Shown here one piece after another: positions 1 to 7,001 of a stretch of 10,437 nucleotides of DNA. Origin of the DNA: Deltaproteobacteria bacterium (lineage in GTDB: Bacteria > Desulfobacterota > JAENJC01); assembly GCA_016844545.1 (NCBI GenBank), contig JAENJC010000208.1, positions 1 through 10,437 on the forward strand. Direction: 5' to 3'. The position numbers were made by a program, and so were the translations under genes. Position 1 is the stretch's first letter. Each line of letters starts with the position of its first letter. The notes beneath the pieces are model-generated. The model made no database searches. It was not told the DNA's origin and saw nothing but the letters and a program-made list of their open reading frames with translations.

Positions 1-1190
<1,190 letters not shown>

Positions 1191-1201
1191 TCACCCCCCC
1201 C
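1191..1201 (-). promoter_or_regulatory. Ribosome binding site of purA, made of a G8 run
   Basis: Read on the minus strand, eight G residues (1201-1194) are followed by TGA and directly by the ATG. GGGGGTGA resembles the GGAGGTGA anti-Shine-Dalgarno partner, but with very short spacing, and the pairing core is a homopolymer. It supports ATG 1190 as the start. A homopolymer here is prone to length change, both in the cell and in sequencing. Confidence 0.6.
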
Positions 1202-1209
1202 AATAATGC

Positions 1210-1239
1210 ATTTTAAAACAACGGAACGCTGATTTACAA
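1210..1239 (-). promoter_or_regulatory. Possible sigma70-type promoter for purA
   Basis: On the minus strand TTGTAA (1239-1234) and TAAAAT (1215-1210) are separated by 18 bases. The -10 box matches five of six consensus positions and the -35 box four of six. Transcription would begin near 1203, only about a dozen bases before the purA ATG, leaving a very short leader. In an AT-rich spacer such matches arise by chance, so this is weak. Confidence 0.25.
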
Positions 1240-1312
1240 GATTTATCAAGATGAATGCAGATAAATCTCAGGATAATTTTATTCAAGCAATAAACAGCTT
1301 AGTGTTTTAAAA
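1211..1312. repeat. Nested inverted repeats in the hisZ-purA spacer
   Basis: Two perfect 9-bp inverted repeats are nested. The outer pair is TTTTAAAAC (1211-1219) with GTTTTAAAA (1304-1312), and the inner pair is AGATTTATC (1239-1247) with GATAAATCT (1260-1268), with a 12-base loop. A smaller AGTCG/CGACT pair sits at 1316-1331, followed by CTGCG-type repeats near 1325-1340. No T-run follows any stem in the right place for an intrinsic terminator. The wording (CTGCGTCC, GATTTATC) resembles dispersed intergenic repeats that I recall from other uncultured bacteria; that comparison is from memory. Confidence 0.45.
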
Positions 1313-1343
1313 TCGAGTCGTTTCTGCGACTATCTGCGTCCCA

Positions 1344-2273
1344 TTAGTCTTTTTGGTGTTCCACTGCCGACATCAGGTTATCCAGGTCGATAGCAAAGCC
1401 GGTAGCAGGAGATGGATAGCCAAAGCCGGCAAGAAGGTCGTCGTAGCGCCCTCCTCCGCATAAAGCAGTTCCAAGTCCACTTACAAACCCTTCAAATATA
1501 ATCCCTGTATGGTAATCAAATCCCCTAATCTCGCAGAGATCGAGAGAAACATATTTGGAAAGCCTTTTACGTTTAAGAATGTCGAATACGCTCTTTATAT
1601 TATCCAGAGCGTTTCTCGATCTTTCATTAGTTATAAGCCTATTTTCATCTCGTCTATCTAAGACCTCTTCACCGCCAAAGAGATACAATAGAGCTTGGAA
1701 GGGGACTAAGAGTTCACCATACTTCAGGGTTATCGACATCTCATTAAGCCGTGTAGAATCTCTTTTAGATATAGCATCCAATACCTCAGCTCTTTCTGAT
1801 TGCGAAAGATGCGCTTCATCAAGGATGCCCTTTACAAAATCCACTTGTCCTATGGCTATCTTAAAATCTTTCAGGTTGCAGGCTTTAAGAGATTCTATAA
1901 GTATTTCTATAATCTCCGCATCAGCCTCTGGGGATGAATTTCCGATTGATTCAACCCCTGCCTGATACAACTCCCTGTGCCCGCCACTGGCGTCCTCTGT
2001 CTGACGGACTACGCTTCCGTGATAAGATAATCTAACCGGTGTTTTTTTATCTCTGTAGTGAGTTGCGACTATCCTTGCTATCTGGGGCGTAAAGTCAGGA
2101 CGAAGGGCTATGGACCTGCCTGTCGCCCTGTCAGTGAATTTTACGGTAACCTCACTATACCCATAGTCTTCGAATACGGAAAGAACCTTACTTAAAAGGG
2201 CATTTCTCTTTGCAGTCCTTTCAGGAAGGGTATCCCGAACACCTCTTGGAAGCGTAATCTCCGTCTGTAACAT
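1344..2273 (-). CDS. hisZ: ATP phosphoribosyltransferase regulatory subunit, with an internal gap
   Basis: HisZ is a histidyl-tRNA synthetase paralogue that forms a hetero-octamer with short-form HisG, giving it activity and histidine feedback inhibition at the first step of histidine synthesis. The 309 residues carry class II synthetase-fold motifs: TDRATGRSIALRPDFTPQIAR (about 47-67), GGHRELYQAGVESIG, EIRGFDYHTGIIFEGF and CGGGRYDDLLAGFG. The anticodon-binding domain of HisRS is absent and the His-A-like block reads RGFDYHTG, so I call hisZ rather than hisS. Oddity: after GYSEV (residues 38-42) the protein jumps to KFTDR. Relatives carry about 26 more residues there, including motif 1 with its conserved proline, so an in-frame block of about 78 bases appears to be missing near 2139-2150. 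The ATG at 2273 is the first start after an in-frame TAG. Its Shine-Dalgarno is poor. An intrinsic terminator separates it from serA. Confidence 0.9.
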   Translation of the reverse strand: MLQTEITLPRGVRDTLPERTAKRNALLSKVLSVFEDYGYSEVTVKFTDRATGRSIALRPDFTPQIARIVATHYRDKKTPVRLSYHGSVVRQTEDASGGHRELYQAGVESIGNSSPEADAEIIEILIESLKACNLKDFKIAIGQVDFVKGILDEAHLSQSERAEVLDAISKRDSTRLNEMSITLKYGELLVPFQALLYLFGGEEVLDRRDENRLITNERSRNALDNIKSVFDILKRKRLSKYVSLDLCEIRGFDYHTGIIFEGFVSGLGTALCGGGRYDDLLAGFGYPSPATGFAIDLDNLMSAVEHQKD

Positions 2274-2325
2274 GGCGAACCAACTCTACCAAAAAATAGT
2301 TTTCGTGTCTATAAAATACCAATTC

Positions 2326-2350
2326 GCATTCAAATAAAAACTTTGAATGC
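2326..2350. repeat. Perfect 9-bp inverted repeat upstream of hisZ
   Basis: GCATTCAAA (2326-2334) and TTTGAATGC (2342-2350) flank a 7-base A-rich loop, about 53 bases before the hisZ start. The same GAATGCG word recurs at 2422-2428 opposite CGCATTC at 2325-2331, so the spacer can fold in more than one way. No U-run follows on either strand, so it is not a terminator. It could be an operator or leader hairpin for hisZ; the function is not visible. Confidence 0.4.
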
Positions 2351-2437
2351 TCAAGTATAACACCAAGTAAGTGTTCCTTAATCTAATAAGTAGATGTTTG
2401 AAAGCAACTTGGTATAAATAGGAATGCGAGGGTTGCC

Positions 2438-2470
2438 AAAAAAAGACCCTGAGATAGTTGTCTCAGGGTC
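2438..2470 (-). terminator. Intrinsic terminator after serA
   Basis: A perfect 10-bp stem, GACCCTGAGA / TCTCAGGGTC (2445-2454 and 2461-2470), encloses a 6-base loop. On the minus strand it is followed immediately by seven T residues (2444-2438). It starts 33 bases past the serA stop codon. Stem strength and T-run are textbook for Rho-independent termination of the aminotransferase-serA transcript, and they imply that hisZ and purA are mostly transcribed separately. Confidence 0.93.
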
Positions 2471-2503
2471 CCGAAGTAGTTTCAAACCCAATATTTAGTG
2501 GAG

Positions 2504-4090
2504 TTAAAGCCGGACCTGTGTTACTGACACGATATTCGGAAGCTTTTTTATCTCCTCCATTACTCCATCAGAAACAGGTGAATCAATGGAAAGCAGAGAT
2601 ATGGCCATGCCGCCGGCCTTATCCCTTCCGAACTCCATGGTGCCTATGTTCACATTGCTCTTTCCCATGAGGGTTCCGATGTTCCCTATAACACCAGGCC
2701 TGTCGTGGTTGTAAATGAAGAGTTTTGTCCCTTCCGGTATGGCCTCTAAGTAGAAGTTGTTTATCTTTACAATCCTCGGCTCCTTCTTTCCAAAGAGCGT
2801 TCCAGCAAGGGTATTCTCACCTCCGCTAGTTTTTACCTTAATAGTTATCAGTGAAGAAAAGTCTTCGGGTTCGCTCGTTCTGGACTCGACAACCTTTATT
2901 CCCCTTTCTTTGGCCATAATCGGGGCATTTACAAAATTTACTATATCACCCATGATAGGTGTGAGAAGTCCTTTTAAGGCAGCTATGGTCATAGGGGCCA
3001 CTGGGGCCGCAGCAACCTCTCCGCTGTATTCGATAACAACCTCCTCAATTCCTCCCTGGGTAATCTGGGCATGGAAGGCGCCCATCTTCTCTACAAGGGT
3101 GAGGTAAGGGGCTATCTTCTTCATCACATCACCGCTGACCGAGGGTACGTTCAAGGCATTCCTTATGGTGCCGTTTACAAGATAATCGGCTATCTGTTCC
3201 GCCACGTCAACTGCAACATTCTCCTGGGCCTCGTCAGTGGAAGCGCCCAAGTGCGGGGTGCATATTACCTGTTCCAGCGCCAACAACGGGTTGTCTGCTG
3301 CCGGCGGTTCCTTTTCAAATACGTCAAGGGCAGCTCCTCTGACCTTGCCTGCCTTTATAGCCTCAGCCAGATCGGCCTCGTTTATGATCCCGCCTCTTGC
3401 GCAGTTTATGATCATTACCCCGTCCTTCATCTTTGCAAAAGAGTCCTTATTAAGCAGGTCCTTTGTCTCCTTTGTCATTGGTATATGGAGGGAGATAAAG
3501 TCTGCCCTTTTGTAAAGCTCATCAAGGGTAACCAGTTCAACGCCAAGCTCAATGGCCTTGTCAGGAGATATGAACGGGTCATATGCTATTACGTTCATCT
3601 TCAACCCCTGTGCCCTGCTTACAACAATGGAGCCGATGTTTCCGATACCGATTACGCCGATGGTCTTGTTCGTGATCTCCTTACCCATATACTTGTTCTT
3701 TTCCCACTTGGCGGCCTTTGTTGAGGCAGTAGCCTGGGGGATGTCCCTTGCAAGGGATAGCATCATTGATATTGCGTGTTCGGCGGTTGTAGTGGTGTTC
3801 CCGTAAGGGGTGTTCATTACAATGATCCCGCGCTTGCTGGCTGCAGGTATGTCTACATTGTCGACACCGATACCTGCGCGTCCAATCACCTTCAGGTTTG
3901 TGGCAGCCTCTATTATTTCGGCGGTAACCTTAGTGGAACTCCGGATGGCAAGGCCATCATAGTCCTTTATGATCGCCTTCAGTTCCTCTGGCTTCAGTCC
4001 TGTCTTGTAATCCACCTGAACTTCGGGAAACCTTTTAAATACCTCTATGGCCTTCTCAGACATCTTGTCGCTTATCAGAACGCGCTTCAT
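2504..4090 (-). CDS. serA: D-3-phosphoglycerate dehydrogenase, long form with ASB and ACT domains
   Basis: Oxidises 3-phosphoglycerate to 3-phosphohydroxypyruvate with NAD+, the first step of serine synthesis. At 528 residues it is full length for the long bacterial type. Order: split substrate-binding domain (about 1-100 and 285-315), NAD-binding Rossmann domain with GIGNIG at 148-153 and the ribose-binding Asp171, an allosteric substrate-binding (ASB) domain (about 315-450), and a C-terminal ACT domain (about 455-528, with HDRPGVIG). The catalytic set is visible: Arg232 in NCARGG, Glu261 in FEKEPP and His280 in TPHLGA. The ACT domain suggests serine feedback control, as in the family. The start follows a clear GGAGGG site (4099-4094) with good spacing. 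It begins 15 bases after the aminotransferase stop, consistent with one transcript, and ends at a strong terminator. Confidence 0.97.
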   Translation of the reverse strand: MKRVLISDKMSEKAIEVFKRFPEVQVDYKTGLKPEELKAIIKDYDGLAIRSSTKVTAEIIEAATNLKVIGRAGIGVDNVDIPAASKRGIIVMNTPYGNTTTTAEHAISMMLSLARDIPQATASTKAAKWEKNKYMGKEITNKTIGVIGIGNIGSIVVSRAQGLKMNVIAYDPFISPDKAIELGVELVTLDELYKRADFISLHIPMTKETKDLLNKDSFAKMKDGVMIINCARGGIINEADLAEAIKAGKVRGAALDVFEKEPPAADNPLLALEQVICTPHLGASTDEAQENVAVDVAEQIADYLVNGTIRNALNVPSVSGDVMKKIAPYLTLVEKMGAFHAQITQGGIEEVVIEYSGEVAAAPVAPMTIAALKGLLTPIMGDIVNFVNAPIMAKERGIKVVESRTSEPEDFSSLITIKVKTSGGENTLAGTLFGKKEPRIVKINNFYLEAIPEGTKLFIYNHDRPGVIGNIGTLMGKSNVNIGTMEFGRDKAGGMAISLLSIDSPVSDGVMEEIKKLPNIVSVTQVRL

Positions 4091-4105
4091 TTTCCCTCCA
4101 AAAAT

Positions 4106-5232
4106 CTATTTATATCCCTCTAAAAGTATCTCTTGGGCGGCCGCAACGCCTTTCCCCATTGGGACGGCATATCCTAACTTCTTCAGGGCCATCTCTATGG
4201 AAGCCACGGCAACAATAGTATCGAATGAATCAACATAGCCGAGATGGGCAATCCTCAAGACCTTCCCCTTTAGAGCATCCTGTCCGCCTGCCATGGTAAC
4301 GCCGAGGGTATCTTTAAGCACTTTAAAGAGCTTGCCGCCATCCACTCCTTCCGGGGCATAGACACCGGTGCAGCTTTCAGCAGGAGCCTCTGGAGCCAGG
4401 AGCTTCAGTCCTATAGCCTGCATTGCAGCCCTTGTGGCCCTGGCCAGCCTGTTGTGCCTTGCGAAGATATTTTCAAGTCCCTCTTCCTTCATCGCCTTCA
4501 ATACCTCTCTGAGGCCTATTATCAGTGAAACAGCCGGGGTGGGTTCTTCCTCTCTCTTTTCAGATCGAAGTAGAAGCGCGGAGACTTGGCAGTCTCGTTG
4601 AACTTCCATGCCTTGTCGCTGACTCCCACAAAGGCCAGGCCCGGAGGAAGCATTAACGCCTTCTGAGAGCCGGTTACAAGAATATCTATTCCCCACTTGT
4701 CCATAGGTATGTCATACACGCCAACGGCTGTGATTCCGTCAACGATAAGGATCGTATTGTAGTGTCTCTTAACTATCTCCGCAAGCTCTTTCACAGGATG
4801 GCAGGCAGTTGTGGAGGTCTCACTTGCCTGCACGAAAACACCCCTTATCTCAGGGTCAGCCTTGAGGGCATCGGCCACGGCCTTTGGCTCCACGGCCTTT
4901 CCCCATTCAACCATTATCTCGGTAACCTTTAGACCGTATGTCTGGCATATCTTAGTCCATCTCTCACCAAACTTACCGCCGTTTACGACAACGACCTTGT
5001 CCCCTGGTGAGAAGAAGTTGGCAACAGAAGCTTCCATACCACCTGTCCCTGAAGCCGCAAGAATGAGGACATCCTTTTCTGTCTGGAACAACCATTTCAG
5101 CCCGTCAGCGGCTTCCTTGAAAATGGCCTCAAACTGCGGCGTCCTGTGATGGAACATGGGCTCTGCCATTGCAAGCAGGGCTTTCTCCGGTACTGGCGTA
5201 GGCCCTGGGGCCAAAAGAAACTTCTTCTGCAT
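4106..5232 (-). CDS. Class V PLP-dependent aminotransferase, frameshifted
   Basis: A fold-type I aminotransferase of the alanine-glyoxylate / serine-pyruvate group. The first frame (5232 to about 4543) opens with FLLAPGPTPVPE, has the cofactor loop SGTGGMEA (61-68), Asp165 in VDGITAVG, and the PLP lysine Lys191 in TGSQKALMLPPG. It runs through FYFDLKRERKN, then into a stop at 4522. The rest of the protein continues in another frame from about 4540, starting TPAVSLIIGLREVL and ending at the TAG 4108-4106. Relatives carry about eight more residues between KN and TPAVS, so roughly 22-25 bases appear lost, which also explains the shift. Repaired length would be about 382, normal for the family. 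A GGAGGT site (5243-5238) supports ATG 5232. Placed just before serA, it may convert phosphohydroxypyruvate to phosphoserine, although relatives use several amino donors, so the substrate is inferred. It is either a real pseudogene or a sequence error. Confidence 0.9.
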
Positions 5233-5291
5233 ATAAGACCTCCATTTGGTGGTTAACCTCTTTATATTAAAGGGGTTGTTGAAAAATTGTA

Positions 5292-5321
5292 TACATAACA
5301 GATTTGGGCCTCAATTGTCAA
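5292..5321 (-). promoter_or_regulatory. Sigma70-type promoter for the aminotransferase-serA unit
   Basis: On the minus strand a perfect -35 box TTGACA (5321-5316) is followed after 17-18 bases by TTATGT or TATGTA (5298-5292) as the -10 box. Transcription would begin near 5285, giving a leader of about 50 bases before ATG 5232 that contains the GGAGGT ribosome site. The -35 is excellent and the -10 is mediocre. Confidence 0.6.
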
Positions 5322-5431
5322 GGGAAAGATTTTTATATGCTTTTTCGAATTTGACCCGCGTATGTTTGTGATAAACCCACAGGGAGGGCTCTGAAGGCGG
5401 AAGACTTAGAGATTGAATCACCCCCACCCTA

Positions 5432-5506
5432 CTATTTATTAGAGACAGGCAAGGGCAAGATGACTGTCTCAGTATCATTCTTCTTGGCCTCTATGACAAG
5501 CCTCAT
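5432..5506 (-). CDS. Doubtful 24-codon open frame in the spacer
   Basis: ATG at 5506-5504, stop TAG at 5434-5432, with an in-frame stop close upstream. The peptide begins MRLVIEAKKNDTE and ends LPLPVSNK. The amino acid mix (alternating charged and aliphatic residues) and codon choice look coding-like, but there is no Shine-Dalgarno site, and at this length chance is a fair explanation. It could be the C-terminal remnant of a lost gene. I do not recognise it. Confidence 0.15.
   Translation of the reverse strand: MRLVIEAKKNDTETVILPLPVSNK
5442..5470. repeat. Perfect 7-bp inverted repeat in the spacer
   Basis: GAGACAG (5442-5448) and CTGTCTC (5464-5470) flank a 15-base loop. There is no T-run on either side, so it is not an intrinsic terminator. 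It lies inside the doubtful short frame on the minus strand. Confidence 0.35.
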
Positions 5507-5513
5507 GTAAAAT
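5484..5513 (+). promoter_or_regulatory. Possible promoter for tig and the protease genes
   Basis: TTGGCC (5484-5489), an 18-base spacer and TAAAAT (5508-5513). The -10 box matches five of six consensus positions, while the -35 matches only its TTG. The start would be near 5520, giving a leader of about 130 bases that includes both dyads at 5546-5600. Other AT-rich -10-like words lie nearer tig, including TATATT at 5578, so the real start is open. Confidence 0.3.
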
Positions 5514-5577
5514 TCGGTTTACGTTTCGAGTTCCATTTTTATTTAAGATTTCTCTTTTCCTGAAAAGTCAAATCTGG

Positions 5578-5600
5578 TATATTGCAAAAGTTGCAATATA
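5578..5600. promoter_or_regulatory. Perfect palindrome upstream of tig, operator-like
   Basis: TATATTGCAA (5578-5587) and TTGCAATATA (5591-5600) are exact inverted copies around a 3-base centre, ending 50 bases before the tig ATG. The short spacer and AT-rich arms suit a dimeric helix-turn-helix regulator better than an RNA hairpin, and no T-run follows. It does not match the CIRCE element of HrcA. Just upstream, AGATTT (5546-5551) and AAATCT (5570-5575) frame an imperfect second dyad with TTTT/AAAA inside. The regulator is unknown. Confidence 0.5.
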
Positions 5601-5650
5601 AGCAAGAAACTTAGATTTGTAACTATAAACCATTAAATGAGAGGAGATTT

Positions 5651-6925
5651 ATGAGATTTGAAGTAGAGAGTATTGGAGCAGTGAAGAGGAAGATAAGTGT
5701 TGAGGTCCCTGCTGAGACCGTCAACTCTGAGATAGAGGCTGCTTACATTAAGCTGAAAAATCAGGTAAAGATGGATGGATTCAGAAAGGGTAAAGTTCCC
5801 CGCACAGTTCTGGAGAGGTTGTATAAGGGACATGTGGAGAACGACGTAGTATCCAAGCTGATAAACGACGGCTTCAACAAGGTGTTGTCAGAGAGAGATA
5901 TCTACCCTGTTTCCGAGCCTGAGGTGGAACCGGAACCATTCGTGCCCGGGAGCTCCTTTAAATTTACTGCAACTGTTGAGGTAAGGCCTGAGGTTGGGAT
6001 AAAGGGTTATGATGGGCTAAAGATTAAGAAAGAGAAGGTTTCTGTAACGGATGCGATGGTGGAAGAGAGCATCGATGCCATAAGGAAACAGCGCATGACG
6101 TTGAACGATGTGGATCGGCCGCTGAAGGATGGCGATACTGCCATAATAGATTTTGAAGGGTTTATAAATGGTGCGCCGTTTAAAGGCGGAAAGGGTGAAG
6201 GGGTGCCTCTCAATATAGGTGCCGGTAAGTTTATCCCAGGTTTTGAGGAGCAGCTCGTGGGTCTGTCAGTTGGGGCCGATAAGGAGTTAAGGGTTAAGTT
6301 CCCGGATGATTACGGGCATAAGGAGTTTGCAGGAAAGGATGCGACCTTCAAGGTCAGGGTGAAAGGCATTAAGGAGGAGATACTCCCTTCAGCAGACGAT
6401 GAGTTTGCAAAGGACCTAGGTTTTGAGACTCTGGATAAACTCAAGGCAAAGGTAAGGGATGGGATTGAGAAGGACGAAGAGGCCAGGATAAAGGCAAAGA
6501 TGAGGGAGCAGGCCATGGACTCCCTTATAGCGACTAATCAATTTGATGTCCCGCAATCTATGGTTAATAAACAGAGGGATTATCTCCTTGAAGAGTTAAA
6601 GAAAAAATACAAAAGGGCTGGGCGCGAAATAGATAAAGAGATTCAGCAGGGCCCCGGATTGGCGGAAGACTTGGAGAAAAGGGCGCTGCAACAGGTTAAG
6701 GGCGCCATGATATTGATGGAGATAGCAAAAAAAGAGGGCTTAAAGGTAACAGACAGTGACCTTGACGAGCGGTTTAGTTCAATGGCATCAGAAACCAATA
6801 TAGACGTTGCCGAAGTGAGGAGCTACTATGAAAAGAACAAGCTTATGGATGCCATGCGCCGGGAGATCCTGGACGATAAGATATTTGACCTTGTTATCAG
6901 CAGGGCAAACGTAGTAGAGAAATAG
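5651..6925 (+). CDS. tig: Trigger factor, ribosome-associated chaperone
   Basis: Binds the ribosome near the exit tunnel, shelters nascent chains and has peptidyl-prolyl isomerase activity. 424 residues, within the family range, with all three parts present: an N-terminal ribosome-binding domain whose signature loop reads GFRKGKVP (43-50), an FKBP-type isomerase domain (about 157-243, with PGFEEQLVG at 196-204), and a helical SurA-like C-terminal domain (about 250-424) with many charged residues. No internal gap is visible. GAGGAG (5641-5646) before the ATG supports the start. It heads the tig-clpP-clpX-lon cluster, an arrangement common across bacteria, with 76 bases to clpP. Confidence 0.97.
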   Translation: MRFEVESIGAVKRKISVEVPAETVNSEIEAAYIKLKNQVKMDGFRKGKVPRTVLERLYKGHVENDVVSKLINDGFNKVLSERDIYPVSEPEVEPEPFVPGSSFKFTATVEVRPEVGIKGYDGLKIKKEKVSVTDAMVEESIDAIRKQRMTLNDVDRPLKDGDTAIIDFEGFINGAPFKGGKGEGVPLNIGAGKFIPGFEEQLVGLSVGADKELRVKFPDDYGHKEFAGKDATFKVRVKGIKEEILPSADDEFAKDLGFETLDKLKAKVRDGIEKDEEARIKAKMREQAMDSLIATNQFDVPQSMVNKQRDYLLEELKKKYKRAGREIDKEIQQGPGLAEDLEKRALQQVKGAMILMEIAKKEGLKVTDSDLDERFSSMASETNIDVAEVRSYYEKNKLMDAMRREILDDKIFDLVISRANVVEK

Positions 6926-6953
6926 TGGTCAGTGTCCAGTGGTCGGAGTGGTA
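6924..6953. repeat. Short imperfect tandem repeats in the tig-clpP gap
   Basis: Beginning inside the tig stop codon, the sequence reads as consecutive 7-9 base units: AGTGGTC, AGTGTCC, AGTGGTCGG, AGTGGTAGG. Units vary by one or two bases. AGTGGTC-type runs of this sort recur between genes in other bacterial genomes in my recollection; here only this copy can be seen. Confidence 0.5.
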
Positions 6954-6954
6954 G

Positions 6955-6971
6955 GGTGGGCTTTGCCCACC
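6955..6971. repeat. REP-like hairpin in the tig-clpP gap
   Basis: GGTGGGC, a TTT loop and GCCCACC form a perfect 7-bp GC-rich hairpin. It is followed by AAATAAAATT rather than a T-run, and the opposite strand also lacks a T-run, so it is not a standard terminator. Together with the tandem units just before it, it looks like a small dispersed intergenic element. A hairpin here could still affect mRNA stability between tig and clpP. Confidence 0.5.
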
Positions 6972-7001
6972 AAATAAAATTATATCTTAGGAGATCAATA
7001 T

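Larger units (their letters stand above)
5233..5650. other. Divergent spacer between the aminotransferase-serA block and tig
   Basis: 418 bases with no convincing gene. It holds a good minus-strand promoter (5292-5321), a weaker plus-strand promoter candidate (5484-5513), a 7-bp inverted repeat, a 24-codon minus-strand open frame of doubtful status, an imperfect dyad (5546-5575) and a perfect palindrome (5578-5600). Bases about 5340-5430 show no tRNA arms, riboswitch core or coding pattern that I can support. Confidence 0.7.

Noticed and set aside
1344..2273. Histidyl-tRNA synthetase (hisS)
   Set aside because: It is too short, has no anticodon-binding domain, and its motif blocks are HisZ-like (RGFDYHTG, GGHRELYQAGVE).
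3071..3724. Long plus-strand open frame antisense to serA (217 codons)
   Set aside because: It is a shadow of serA. The serA frame has all catalytic and domain motifs, while this frame has none and no plausible start context.
4536..4550. Programmed frameshift in the aminotransferase at the CCCACCCC stretch
   Set aside because: A shift would join the frames but would still leave about eight conserved residues absent, and this family is not known to use frameshifting. Deletion or error fits better.
5360..5435. tRNA or riboswitch in the spacer
   Set aside because: I found no acceptor stem pairing, T-loop or anticodon arm, and no known riboswitch core.
6955..6971. Intrinsic terminator between tig and clpP
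   Set aside because: The hairpin is good but no T-run follows on either strand, and the genes downstream belong to the same cluster.
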